A stretch of 58,291 nucleotides of DNA from Bacteroidales bacterium (GTDB lineage Bacteria; Bacteroidota; Bacteroidia; Bacteroidales; Muribaculaceae), in the NCBI GenBank assembly GCA_014800245.1, contig JAAVGM010000001.1, forward strand, positions 4,161 to 62,451. Reading direction: 5' to 3'. A program made the translations under genes and the position numbers. The notes under the pieces were generated by a model. The model searched no databases. It was given only the letters and a program-made list of their open reading frames with translations, and had not been told where the DNA came from. Numbering within the stretch: the stretch's first letter is position 1; every line of letters begins with the position of its first letter. Shown piece by piece: positions 16,793 through 24,493 of the stretch.

Positions 16793-17872
16793 AAGGTCTA
16801 TAGGAACTATCATCTCCTTAGCACGTGCAGAAGAAATTATCTTATTGTGCAGCAATCTACCGGCAATAACAGAGGGATGCGTATTGAATTTCATAGCGTA
16901 ATCTTTGATAACATCCAGACTAAAATTACCATTTTCAATGATTTCCCTCTCTTCCTCCGGTTGCAAGAGAATATTAGACGAAAATCTGTTTGCTTCCGTC
17001 TCTTTCTTCTGTTCATCTTCAGAATAAGAATCTCTTTCCAAGAATATATCTTTTTTCCCATGAAGAAGAATATGACCTATTTCATGGAACAATGTAAACC
17101 AGAAAATATCATAACGCTTGTTGTACCCACTAATTTGAATACAGGGATATCCCTTTATCCAGCGTGTTGAACCACTAACATAGGCTCGCGATAGACATGG
17201 AGTATAAAGTAGTTTAACTCCCGATTCTGCTAAAATTTCTTTTGCTTTGGATGCAAAAGAAACAGGCTGTTGACACATTAACGTCTTAAGCACAGGCAAA
17301 ACTTTCTTTAATTTTGATTCGTCATATTCTTCTACACTCTGCAAAGACGCTTGAATTTCTCCCTGACGAAGCCACGCTGATAAAGCGTACGGATCTTTTG
17401 TATTAGAAAGAGAAATACGGAATGCTACTTTTAATTTTTGGTTTAAATAATAATCCTCCCAAGCCTTTACCGAACTAATCTGAAAAAACGACATTAAAGC
17501 CTTTGCCTTCTCATGGGTCTCCTTATAGGATGCGACCCATCCTAATTCAGCCATCTGGGAATATGAAAAATTTTTACTCCATGCACATGCTTCTTTCATA
17601 ACCGTTTCCCTTCGAAGCCGAGCTTTATACTCATCATAGTTTCGTTGTTTATTCAACCAAAAATGAGCCGGGATATTGGTTACACTTTCAAATGCTACTG
17701 ACATGTCGGAAGTGACAGAACTATCCCCTTTTATTACTGCATGTATTGTTTTTTCAGGCTTTGAAACGCGCAATGCAAATTCTTTTATACTCATATTCAT
17801 CTCCTTGAGTTTTTCTGCGAGAGTCACTCCAGGATGAAACACTACTTTAGGTACAAATTTTGATGTCGTCAT
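16781..17872 (-). CDS. HigA-type antitoxin with C-terminal ImmA/IrrE metallopeptidase domain
   Basis: A 363-residue cytoplasmic protein. Residues about 13-75 form an XRE/HigA-type helix-turn-helix (HPGVTLAEKLKEMNMSIKEFA, then PEKTIHAVIKG and IPAHFWLN, the HigA signature). Residues about 205-320 are an ImmA/IrrE zinc-peptidase domain with HEIGH at 263-267 and a downstream ETEANRFSS supplying Glu293 as likely third ligand. It lies 18 bp downstream of the RelE-like toxin gene, the toxin-first order of higBA modules. It should bind and neutralise the toxin and repress the operon; whether the peptidase domain cleaves the toxin, itself or another regulator is unknown. The region is AT-rich compared with the neighbours. 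Confidence 0.85.
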   Translation of the reverse strand: MTTSKFVPKVVFHPGVTLAEKLKEMNMSIKEFALRVSKPEKTIHAVIKGDSSVTSDMSVAFESVTNIPAHFWLNKQRNYDEYKARLRRETVMKEACAWSKNFSYSQMAELGWVASYKETHEKAKALMSFFQISSVKAWEDYYLNQKLKVAFRISLSNTKDPYALSAWLRQGEIQASLQSVEEYDESKLKKVLPVLKTLMCQQPVSFASKAKEILAESGVKLLYTPCLSRAYVSGSTRWIKGYPCIQISGYNKRYDIFWFTLFHEIGHILLHGKKDIFLERDSYSEDEQKKETEANRFSSNILLQPEEEREIIENGNFSLDVIKDYAMKFNTHPSVIAGRLLHNKIISSARAKEMIVPIDLFKD

Positions 17873-17890
17873 ATCAATTAACTTTAAGAT

Positions 17891-18229
17891 TCATTTTCCG
17901 TGATAATTTGTTATCTCCACTATCTCAACTCCAACTATCTTTACCCAAAGATATTTCCCATTCTCATCAGAGGGTATTGGATTTTCGAGAGGTTCAAATA
18001 TTAACCTATAAGGCTGATCCAGATCACAAGCCCACTGCCCTTTCCTATTGGCAGTAAGTTCATGATAATTTCCCGGAAGATACCTTACGTCCTCAAGAGT
18101 AACCGCATTATAAAGGTCATCAAGTCGTTGGAGAAACAATGTAGCTCTCCGTTCCCCTAATTCCTTATAGCATTTACGCTCATTTTCGGCAAGCTTCCTG
18201 AGTTTATTATTTTGGAATTCTATTTCCAT
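17891..18229 (-). CDS. HigB/RelE-family toxin (type II TA)
   Basis: A 112-residue RelE/ParE-superfamily protein. Diagnostic features are the helix LRKLAENERKCYKELGERRA, then LEDVRYLPGNYHELTANRKG and the core strand WACDLDQPYRLIFEP, and the C-terminal VEIVEITNYHGK. This matches HigB/'plasmid maintenance system killer' toxins, which are ribosome-dependent mRNA interferases. It is followed 18 bp later by its antitoxin. A promoter with GTTG, 20 nt, TAACTTTG lies 38 bp upstream. Confidence 0.85.
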   Translation of the reverse strand: MEIEFQNNKLRKLAENERKCYKELGERRATLFLQRLDDLYNAVTLEDVRYLPGNYHELTANRKGQWACDLDQPYRLIFEPLENPIPSDENGKYLWVKIVGVEIVEITNYHGK

Positions 18230-18266
18230 TCATATTTTGAATTACATTTTCCGTTATTAATTTCCA

Positions 18267-18298
18267 CAAAGTTAATATTATTTTTTTTAAGTAACAAC
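18267..18298 (-). promoter_or_regulatory. Promoter of the higBA-type operon
   Basis: Minus-strand -7 box TAACTTTG (18267-18274) with GTTG at 18295-18298, spaced by exactly 20 nt. The sequence AAAGTTAATAT occurs at 18268-18278 (overlapping the -7 box) and again at 18313-18323, 45 bp apart, and could be the antitoxin operator. Confidence 0.6.
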
Positions 18299-18362
18299 AT
18301 CTCTCATTTAAAAAAGTTAATATAAATATAGAAAATGATTATCCCCATAAATCCCCTCACCC

Positions 18363-18549
18363 CGCCCGTTCCTGCTCGTTAAAGCGTAAGCCGTAGGCTT
18401 GAAAAGTTCTCCGCTTGGATTTTATAGTTTTTCGCTTGTTGAATGAAATAAATAAATCCAAGCGCAGATCCTTAAGCTGCCGCTGCGCTTGAACGAGCAG
18501 GAACAGGCGCAGAAATAATTATCCTACTCACCATTAAGCCTAAAGGCTT
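18363..18549. repeat. Large palindromic non-coding element upstream of tRNA-Ser
   Basis: No gene lies between 18230 and 18687. The region holds a nested palindrome: 24-bp arms at 18363-18386 and 18486-18509 match at 22 of 24 positions; inside them 11-bp arms at 18412-18422 and 18454-18464 match perfectly; a small hairpin AAGCC-GTA-GGCTT sits at 18388-18400; another (AAGCC/GGCTT) at 18536-18549. GCGCAGAAA occurs twice (18507, 18560). The outer stem is GC-rich in AT-rich surroundings. It could be an interspersed palindromic (REP/MITE-like) element or a structured RNA; no transposase is present. Confidence 0.75.
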
Positions 18550-18633
18550 CCGGAGAAATGCGCAGAAAGATTGCCCAATGACTGCATATTAACCTTAAAA
18601 AATTCATTCAATGAATAAAAAAATAAGAAAAAA

Positions 18634-18666
18634 TTTGGAAGATATAACAAAAAAGTAGTAATTTTG
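18634..18666 (+). promoter_or_regulatory. Promoter of tRNA-Ser
   Basis: TTTG at 18634-18637 and TAATTTTG at 18659-18666, spacing 21 nt, fit the Bacteroidetes -33/-7 consensus. The expected start of transcription is near 18673, about 15 nt before the tRNA. Confidence 0.7.
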
Positions 18667-18687
18667 TAGGCTATCAAAAACGACTGA

Positions 18688-18774
18688 GGAAAGATGCCGG
18701 AGTGGTCGATCGGGACGGTCTCGAAAACCGTTGTACCCTTTCGGGTACCCAGGGTTCGAATCCCTGTCTTTCCG
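18688..18774 (+). tRNA. tRNA-Ser (anticodon CGA)
   Basis: An 87-nt class II tRNA. The acceptor stem GGAAAGA (18688-18694) pairs with TCTTTCC (18767-18773), followed by discriminator G. The anticodon stem ACGGT/ACCGT encloses loop CTCGAAA with anticodon CGA at 18722-18724, reading UCG. A long variable arm (GTACCC/GGGTAC) and a perfect T arm (CAGGG-TTCGAAT-CCCTG region) confirm a serine tRNA. CCA is not encoded. No integrase or att-like duplication of the 3' end was seen nearby. Confidence 0.97.
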
Positions 18775-18780
18775 CTAAAT

Positions 18781-18818
18781 AAATGCTGTAGGTCTTAGAC
18801 TTGCAGCATTTTATTATT
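18781..18818 (+). terminator. Terminator after tRNA-Ser
   Basis: AAATGCTG (18781-18788) pairs with CAGCATTT (18804-18811), and the stem continues inwards with GTC/GAC closing a TTA loop (14 pairs, two of them G-U). It is followed by TTATTATT. Confidence 0.7.
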
Positions 18819-18906
18819 AAACCGATAAGTAATGATTATATAATTGTTCATCGTTTTTATTTTTAGACTTTGACTTAAAACATTCACCCATTAACCTTCT
18901 CTACCT

Positions 18907-19884
18907 ATGAATGAAAGAAAATATTATTGGACAAACCGGGCATCACAACATAATATTGATAGATTAAGAAGCCTTATTACTGATCTGCCTGAAAGTAAGC
19001 AGATACTCCTTACTGGCAATCCAAGATATATAACTTATATCGTTGACCAGATGGAGAGCAAGAACGGACATAGAATCTATCAGTTTCTCATAGAGTATGA
19101 TATCTATAATCCTTCTCAAGGAATATATTTCGGATGCAAATCACTCACCAAGAAGGGTCATCACCACCATAATGAATGCGAAAAGGCTCTTTACGAATGG
19201 ATTCAGATAAGAGAGGAAATGACAAAAAGATTAAACAATGTCTTTGTTGATAAGGATTTCTCCTACCGATTCCGAGAAACTGATAATGCATCGGATAATA
19301 CTTTCTGGCCTTTCTGGATATCTCTCTACGAGGATGAATCCCCAATGGATGTTGGAGTCAGAGCCCTGCGCATAATTGCAAGAGTATATTCCGATTATGC
19401 AAACGGTCGCATAACGAATATAAATTCCCCAGACCAATCTGCCTCAAAGCTTTTAGAAGTACGGACTGCATTTACCAACGAGGCCTTTGAAAGACTAATG
19501 ATCAAGGTGGAGGAATCTGTGAAGAACGTATCATCGTCGGATAATGGAAAAATAAGCGGAGAGGAAGGCCGACATCTCTTGCAAACCTTTTTCACGAAAG
19601 CCGAGGCAACCGGACTGTTGGAGAGATCTCCTAATTATGAAAAGGCATGGAGAATGCAGGAGAATATTTCGGATGTAGAATTCAAGGCCTTGATGAAAGC
19701 TCTTTTTGCAAAGATTGGTGAGCTGCTGGTAGGGAAAGGGATCAGAGTGCCCTGGGGTGATGTCACTCGCGTGATGATGCGCAACAACGAGATTGCATAT
19801 AAGGAACAGGTGAAAACACTCAATGTACAAATGGATGTCGAGAAGAAATATACCCGCATTATAGACGACATTCTAACCAAATAA
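18907..19884 (+). CDS. Conserved-looking hypothetical protein, function unknown
   Basis: A 325-residue protein without signal peptide or membrane segment. The N-terminus (MNERKYYWTNRASQHNI) is basic and followed by mixed alpha/beta segments (QILLTGNPRYITYIV, HRIYQFLIEYDIY, GIYFGCKSL). A natural histidine run (KGHHHHNE, about residues 84-91) precedes a helical region, and the C-terminal half is mostly helical and highly charged. I do not recognise a domain or catalytic motif. It stands alone between tRNA-Ser and a strong terminator, so it is monocistronic. An ATG at 18907 follows an AT-rich region without a Shine-Dalgarno sequence. Coding character is supported by length and absence of a competing frame. 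Confidence 0.75.
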   Translation: MNERKYYWTNRASQHNIDRLRSLITDLPESKQILLTGNPRYITYIVDQMESKNGHRIYQFLIEYDIYNPSQGIYFGCKSLTKKGHHHHNECEKALYEWIQIREEMTKRLNNVFVDKDFSYRFRETDNASDNTFWPFWISLYEDESPMDVGVRALRIIARVYSDYANGRITNINSPDQSASKLLEVRTAFTNEAFERLMIKVEESVKNVSSSDNGKISGEEGRHLLQTFFTKAEATGLLERSPNYEKAWRMQENISDVEFKALMKALFAKIGELLVGKGIRVPWGDVTRVMMRNNEIAYKEQVKTLNVQMDVEKKYTRIIDDILTK

Positions 19885-19933
19885 CTATACGTATATTGGT
19901 CATAGCATCGCATTTTATTAATTGGTAAGAATC

Positions 19934-19978
19934 ATATGACTATCCTCAAACTTTTTGGGGATAGTCATATTATTTTTT
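19934..19978 (+). terminator. Strong intrinsic terminator
   Basis: A 17-bp stem with one G-U pair: arms 19934-19950 and 19954-19970, loop CTT, followed by a T-rich tract (TATTTTTTAG). It ends the 18907-19884 transcript. Confidence 0.85.
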
Positions 19979-20061
19979 AGTCATTCTCTTTGTATTTTTC
20001 TCTTTTCATTTGTTATAAATTTAAATAGCTGTTAATTATTCTTATAGTCATTTTAAACGAT

Positions 20062-20069
20062 TATATTTG
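20062..20069 (+). promoter_or_regulatory. Probable -7 box for the nucleoside phosphorylase gene
   Basis: TATATTTG matches TAnnTTTG 81 bp before the start at 20150. The -33 element is not clear at the usual spacing. Confidence 0.4.
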
Positions 20070-20149
20070 AATTCTAAACTTCTATTTAATAGTCAATCTT
20101 GGAATTGCACCATACAATTCCTCTATAAACCTTCTAATCTATAAGCCCT

Positions 20150-21028
20150 ATGAGTGAAAATAGAGTTATACCCGCGTCGGAACTGATAATCAATGAGGAT
20201 GGATCTGCTTTCCATATCCATCTCAAACCTGAGCAGCTCCGCGATAAGATAATTTTTGTCGGCGACCCCGGTCGCGTAGATATGGTGGCCTCTTATTTCG
20301 ATTCTATCGATTATGACGTCAGCTCCCGTGAATTCCATGCCATCGGAGGCACTTACAAAGGGAAGCCTCTCATGGTGATCTCCCACGGTATCGGTTCGGA
20401 TAATATCGAAATTGTTATGACCGAACTGGATGCCCTCGCAAATGTGGATTTCAAGACCAGAACCGTTAAACCGGAACATCGCACTCTCGAAATCGTCAGA
20501 GTCGGAACATCCGGTTCGCTTCAGGAAGACCTTCACCTTGGCGATTTTGTAATTGCCGAGAAGGGCACCGGAACCGACGGCATTCTTAATTATTATGCCG
20601 GTCGAGATGAGGTCTGCGACCTTGAATTTGAAAAAGAATTCTGCATCCACACTAATTGGGATCCCACATGGGCAGCCCCTTACACTGTTGATGCCGACCC
20701 GGATCTTGTGGAGAGAATCGGCAAGGATGATATGGTGCGCGGCTTCACAATCTCTGCCGTGGGCTTCTACGCTCCTCAAGGAAGAATGGTCAGACTTAAA
20801 TTAGCCGATCCCGATCTTAACGAGAAAATCGAAAGCTTCCGCTATAGGGGTCGCCCTGTCACCAACTTCGAAATGGAATCAGGCTGTCTGCAAGGGATGG
20901 CAAAATTGTTAGGCCATAAGGCTATGACCGTATGCTGCATCATCGCCGAACGACGTGCCAACAATGCCAACACAGATTACAAACCAAGAGTGAAGGAACT
21001 TATCGAAACTGTCCTGGATCGTTTCTAA
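20150..21028 (+). CDS. udp: Nucleoside phosphorylase (uridine phosphorylase-like)
   Basis: A 292-residue member of the NP-I family that cleaves a nucleoside with phosphate to base and (deoxy)ribose-1-phosphate, a pyrimidine/purine salvage step in the cytoplasm. Motifs seen: FVGDPGRVDMVASYF (phosphate loop, GDP-x-R), SHGIGSDNIEIVMTEL, IVRVGTSGSLQ (phosphate-binding GTSG), GDFVIAEKGTG and NFEMESGCLQGMAKLLGH, the ribose-binding MES motif. The Bacteroidetes group is longer than E. coli Udp (about 253 residues). Uridine is the likeliest substrate but not certain. Confidence 0.87.
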   Translation: MSENRVIPASELIINEDGSAFHIHLKPEQLRDKIIFVGDPGRVDMVASYFDSIDYDVSSREFHAIGGTYKGKPLMVISHGIGSDNIEIVMTELDALANVDFKTRTVKPEHRTLEIVRVGTSGSLQEDLHLGDFVIAEKGTGTDGILNYYAGRDEVCDLEFEKEFCIHTNWDPTWAAPYTVDADPDLVERIGKDDMVRGFTISAVGFYAPQGRMVRLKLADPDLNEKIESFRYRGRPVTNFEMESGCLQGMAKLLGHKAMTVCCIIAERRANNANTDYKPRVKELIETVLDRF

Positions 21029-21035
21029 AATCAAA

Positions 21036-22154
21036 TCAAGCCAAGGAATATCTGTTGCCCGGATGGCGAACCACTATCCCGTCAAACTCAAGTTCGGTGA
21101 GTGTTGAGGTGAGAAGCGGAATTCGTATCTTGGTCTTCTGATATAATCCATCTATCGACATTGGATCGGAGGCAAATTTGAGAATTTCATATATCTCTTT
21201 TGCCTCCCCTTCCAATTCGGGGAAAAGATTGCGCTGTTTGGCTTCAACTTTCACTCCTGCGGGGCGCCAACCCATTAGCTCGATCACATCTGCCACGGAT
21301 GTGACCAGACTCGCTTTCTGTTTTCTAATCAAAAGATTGCATCCTTCGCTCATCGGATCGGATGCCCGGCCGGGCACAGCTCCCACCTCGCGGGAATAGG
21401 AGAATGCCACATTTGCCGTGCTCATCGCTCCTCCCTTTATCGGAGACTCCACCACTAATGTCAGTTCGCTGAGTCCCGCCACAATTCGGTTGCGCTCAAG
21501 GAATCGCTTCTGAAAGGGAGTGGTGCCGGAAGGGTATTCCGAAATTATCGAACCTCCGCTCTTCACAATCTTTCTGGCAAGATCACGATGGGCGGCAGGA
21601 TAGATTGTATCAAGCCCATGAGCCACTACAGCCACCGTAGGCAATCCATTTTCCAACGCACCTTTATGAGCAAGCGCATCTATCCCATATGCCAAACCGG
21701 ACACAATCACCATATCCGGGAAATACTCCCCCAACTTCCGGATGAATCCGTCACAAAAAGAGGCGGCATAGGCTGTGCTTCGGCGAGTGCCTACGATATT
21801 CATCACATGTTCAGCATCAAGGTCGGTGGAACCTAATTGATAGAGCACTACGGGCGCATCGGGAGTTTCGCGAAGAAGCATGGGATAGCGTTCATCGCCA
21901 AGATAATATACATTTATTCCATGTCGCTCCACAAATTCCATCTCTTTCCGAGCTTTGAAAAGCGCCTCCTCACGAAGCACCTTGTCAAATTTAGCACGCG
22001 AAAGACCCAAAAGAGAGGTCAATTCCTGCGTGTCTATTTCAAAGAAATCTTCAATCGAAACCCCTGCTTCCTCCAAACGTCTCACTACCTCGGCTGAAAT
22101 CCCGGGAGTGAAGGAGATCCCTATCTTGAATATGGTGGCTTCCCGATCTGTCAT
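21036..22154 (-). CDS. dprA: DNA-processing protein DprA
   Basis: Binds incoming single-stranded DNA and loads RecA in natural transformation; widespread in non-transforming bacteria too. The protein has N-terminal helix-hairpin-helix-like segments (GISAEVVRRLEEAG, LTSLLGLSRAKFDKVL), the Rossmann-like DprA core (VGTRRSTAYAASFC, VSGLAYGIDALAHKGAL, PAAHRDLARKIV, SGGSIISEYP) and a C-terminal winged-helix domain (DPMSIDGLYQKTKI). A TTG three codons upstream extends the frame to 22163, but ATG 22152-22154 is preferred. It is the last gene of a minus-strand cluster beginning at 24300. Confidence 0.93.
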   Translation of the reverse strand: MTDREATIFKIGISFTPGISAEVVRRLEEAGVSIEDFFEIDTQELTSLLGLSRAKFDKVLREEALFKARKEMEFVERHGINVYYLGDERYPMLLRETPDAPVVLYQLGSTDLDAEHVMNIVGTRRSTAYAASFCDGFIRKLGEYFPDMVIVSGLAYGIDALAHKGALENGLPTVAVVAHGLDTIYPAAHRDLARKIVKSGGSIISEYPSGTTPFQKRFLERNRIVAGLSELTLVVESPIKGGAMSTANVAFSYSREVGAVPGRASDPMSEGCNLLIRKQKASLVTSVADVIELMGWRPAGVKVEAKQRNLFPELEGEAKEIYEILKFASDPMSIDGLYQKTKIRIPLLTSTLTELEFDGIVVRHPGNRYSLA

Positions 22155-22162
22155 CAGCTTCA

Positions 22163-22198
22163 ATTAGATATATTTCTTTAATCAGATATATTTACTGA
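22163..22198. repeat. 18-bp degenerate tandem duplication at the thioesterase stop / dprA start
   Basis: Units 22163-22180 and 22181-22198 match at 14 of 18 positions (core AGATATATTT). The thioesterase stop TGA (22182-22184) lies in one copy and the spacer before dprA in the other. Confidence 0.65.
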
Positions 22199-22601
22199 AC
22201 ACCTGGGCCAATTCATCCCCGCGGGAAAGCTTTCCGTCTTTAAGCACAACCACAGTGACAATACCTTCCACGCAGACTTCACCATCGCTTCGGATGATAT
22301 CCTGATGAAATACGAAACGAGCGCCCTTTCTTTCGAGACGCAGACATGATATGAAGCTGTCGCCGCCGCGAAGGGAGGTCTTATATTCCACCTCTATCTT
22401 TCTTACCACAGCATCTATCCCTCGATTATGCATCTCTATGAAGGAGAGTCCGGCATCCTTGCAGAAGCGATGACGTGTGTGCTCCATATAATGAAGATAA
22501 TTGGCATTGTTCACTATCTGCTCACAGTCGAGCTCATAGTCGCGCACCTCCATATCCATTATGAAGCAGTATTTCCTATTTTTATCTTTTATTATTCTCA
22601 T
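22182..22601 (-). CDS. Acyl-CoA thioesterase, 4HBT/YbgC family
   Basis: A 139-residue hotdog-fold protein hydrolysing acyl-CoA thioesters. The segment YELDCEQIVNNANYLHYMEHTRHRF corresponds to the conserved DxxGHVNNxxYxxYxExxR region of 4-hydroxybenzoyl-CoA thioesterase-like enzymes, although the aspartate is placed as Asp before Cys-Glu. VRKIEVEYKTSLRGGDSF continues the fold. The substrate is unknown. An internal ATG (MDMEVRDY, codon 15) is an alternative start. It lies between a YcxB-like protein and dprA. Confidence 0.85.
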   Translation of the reverse strand: MRIIKDKNRKYCFIMDMEVRDYELDCEQIVNNANYLHYMEHTRHRFCKDAGLSFIEMHNRGIDAVVRKIEVEYKTSLRGGDSFISCLRLERKGARFVFHQDIIRSDGEVCVEGIVTVVVLKDGKLSRGDELAQVFSKYI

Positions 22602-22606
22602 CTCAA

Positions 22607-23161
22607 TTAATTGTTTTCTGTTTCAATCTCGGAGGCAATCCGTTTTACAGCGGCTGCAAAATCCGTTTCTTTAAAAGCATCGGCAGGAAGATAAAGAAAC
22701 CCAATACGAGGAGCAAGAAACGGGAACACCACATAATCCTTCCCTACCGTGTATCGTCCAAACCACGAAAAAGGATATTCGTATCTTCGCCACTCCTCTT
22801 TATCCTCTTTTTTATCCCCCTTATCCTCTTTATCTTTCTCCTCTTCATCATCTTCCTCTCCCCTCACTTTAAGATAGACCGTCACCGCATCCGTTCCTAT
22901 CTCTATCCGATGGTCGATGACATTAACATAATTCTCCCCTTTCATGCCATAATTATAATAGAGGATCATCATCATTGCAGGCGCCACAAGGCATATGAGG
23001 ATGATAGCTAAAAGAAAGATACGATAGTCGAGCAAAAAGCCGAGCATTAGGGAAACGATGAATAAGAATCCCCCTCCGAAGATCCAACTTTGGGCATATC
23101 GCTCGAAAAGGAGACGGGCAAACGTGGATCGGTCCACCTTAAATACGTCGCTCTCTATCAT
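22607..23161 (-). CDS. YcxB-like membrane protein with charged low-complexity insert
   Basis: A 184-residue protein: a short N-terminal segment, two adjacent transmembrane helices (about residues 27-68: WIFGGGFLFIVSLMLGFLL and IFLLAIILICLVAPAMMMI), then a soluble domain resembling the C-terminal YcxB-like fold. The domain is interrupted near residues 101-124 by an extremely charged stretch of Glu, Asp and Lys ending in EEW, coded by a CTCTTTATC-rich tract at 22790-22860. Function unknown. It overlaps the downstream end of the hydrolase gene by 4 bp (ATGA). Confidence 0.7.
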   Translation of the reverse strand: MIESDVFKVDRSTFARLLFERYAQSWIFGGGFLFIVSLMLGFLLDYRIFLLAIILICLVAPAMMMILYYNYGMKGENYVNVIDHRIEIGTDAVTVYLKVRGEEDDEEEKDKEDKGDKKEDKEEWRRYEYPFSWFGRYTVGKDYVVFPFLAPRIGFLYLPADAFKETDFAAAVKRIASEIETENN

Positions 23162-24300
23162 CGGCGGTCGCGATTTTCTATCTCCTGCTTGTAGGTCTGC
23201 TTATTCTCTTCCATTGCCTGCTGGGCATAACCTGTCCCTTTTTCGTTATAGAGCAAAGGAAGGTTGATATACATATTTTTCCCTTTACGAGTGAATACCT
23301 CCCCTCTTTTCTTCACGGCTTCATCGCCAAGGATGGAATGGCCTCCCGGCAGCGAGCCTTTCAACTCGGAATCGACTCCATCGGGAGCAATTCTCACCGC
23401 CCGGATCCTTGAAACGGGGGGATACCCTATGCCGGTCCACATTATATATTGATTTTTCACCAACTCCGGATCTACGGATTCCCCTTCTTTCAAAGGCTTG
23501 CAACCTTCGATGGCGATTGTGGCAGTGGATTTATATCGGGGGATAAAATCTTCGTCGAGCAAGGCAGTGTTGCCGCTCATAGTGAAATCCTTCTTCTTGC
23601 CGTCGTGATAGAATGTGCGGCTTATAGTCTCGGTGAGAAGTTCGGAGGTTATCTCCTTTTTATCTGCATATGGGGCAAGCAGACACTCTGCATTGGCTTC
23701 CCTTACAAAGCCGTATCCTTCATTGGGACGACCGCCATGGCTATAGTTGGTGCGGACCAGCATCCCGTCGGGAGAATCTTTCAGATCAAAACGGATATAA
23801 GAATGGTTGTTCGTCTCAAAGAAAGCGCCATTTCCATAAGCATCTATCACCCCGAAATTCGCCTCCACTCCCATCGGGCGAGGGAGCGTGTCGAGAAGAA
23901 CGGCAAAATCATCAACAGTCTTGCAGGAGCGCAATGCCTTTGTCATTACAAACCCCTCCTTATCCATCTTCTTATTCGGCACCTTGTCATCTTTAAGATT
24001 ATAGGAAGCGGTGTTCATCACGGCAAACCCTGCCTCGTTCATCCCCATCCATGCCTCCTGAAGTTTACGGTCGGCGGCATTATATAGAGCCACATAGGAG
24101 AATCCGCCATTTTCAGCCGGCACATATTCCACCTTATTGTCGGTGGTGCTCGTGTCGCGATGTTTCCATAATATCGGGCGACCATAAGGGTTCAAGTCTG
24201 CCCCTATAATCGCGGATGTACACGCATGGGAATCAATATCCGAAAATAAAATTGAGCTAATGGCAATAGCTATTATAAATATCTTTTTTATCATATACAT
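23158..24300 (-). CDS. Secreted C45/choloylglycine-hydrolase-like Ntn-hydrolase
   Basis: A 380-residue protein of the acyl-CoA:6-aminopenicillanate acyltransferase / linear amide C-N hydrolase superfamily. The Sec signal (IKKIFIIAIAISSILFS) ends at HA-Cys27 (SHACTSAIIG), so signal peptidase cleavage would expose Cys27 as the N-terminal nucleophile. PYGRPILWKHRDTS corresponds to the conserved Arg/Asp region and AWMGMNEAGFAVMNT to the G-x-NExG motif. The product is expected in the periplasm or outside. Substrate unknown; it could act on N-acyl amides. ATG codon 3 is an alternative start. Its start codon is only five bases from a 12-bp hairpin. Confidence 0.82.
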   Translation of the reverse strand: MYMIKKIFIIAIAISSILFSDIDSHACTSAIIGADLNPYGRPILWKHRDTSTTDNKVEYVPAENGGFSYVALYNAADRKLQEAWMGMNEAGFAVMNTASYNLKDDKVPNKKMDKEGFVMTKALRSCKTVDDFAVLLDTLPRPMGVEANFGVIDAYGNGAFFETNNHSYIRFDLKDSPDGMLVRTNYSHGGRPNEGYGFVREANAECLLAPYADKKEITSELLTETISRTFYHDGKKKDFTMSGNTALLDEDFIPRYKSTATIAIEGCKPLKEGESVDPELVKNQYIMWTGIGYPPVSRIRAVRIAPDGVDSELKGSLPGGHSILGDEAVKKRGEVFTRKGKNMYINLPLLYNEKGTGYAQQAMEENKQTYKQEIENRDRR

Positions 24301-24305
24301 AAAAT

Positions 24306-24465
24306 CAGAGGGGAACCTTAATTGGTTTCCCTCTGTAAAATTATGAAATATTTCCTTTATAGCAAAATATTAATAACTCAACTTTCAGAAAGTTGAGGGT
24401 TATAAGTTCTAAGATTATCAGTTATGGGAGAAGAGTTTGGTCAATCCAAACAATAATCTATTCTC
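24306..24465 (-). promoter_or_regulatory. Three consecutive hairpins between the DUF1015 gene and the Ntn-hydrolase
   Basis: Hairpin A: 24306-24317 with 24324-24335, 12 pairs with one G-U, loop of six, followed on the minus strand by TTTT and then the ATG of the hydrolase. Hairpin B: CTCAACTTT/AAAGTTGAG at 24377-24397, loop of three. Hairpin C: GTTTGG/CCAAAC at 24435-24451, inside an outer GAGAA/TTCTC pair (24428-24432, 24461-24465). They could be terminators for the DUF1015 gene or a structured leader controlling the hydrolase. Confidence 0.55.
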
Positions 24466-24493
24466 TTATACCCCTATAACCTCAAATAAATAC

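Noticed and set aside
18363..18509. Insertion sequence
   Set aside because: No open frame between the palindromic arms and no flanking target duplication recognised.
18230..18906. Integrated island at tRNA-Ser
   Set aside because: No integrase, and no duplication of the tRNA 3' end was found within the window.
20123..20779. A 218-codon frame antisense to the nucleoside phosphorylase gene
   Set aside because: Opposes a clear enzyme gene and lacks any domain.
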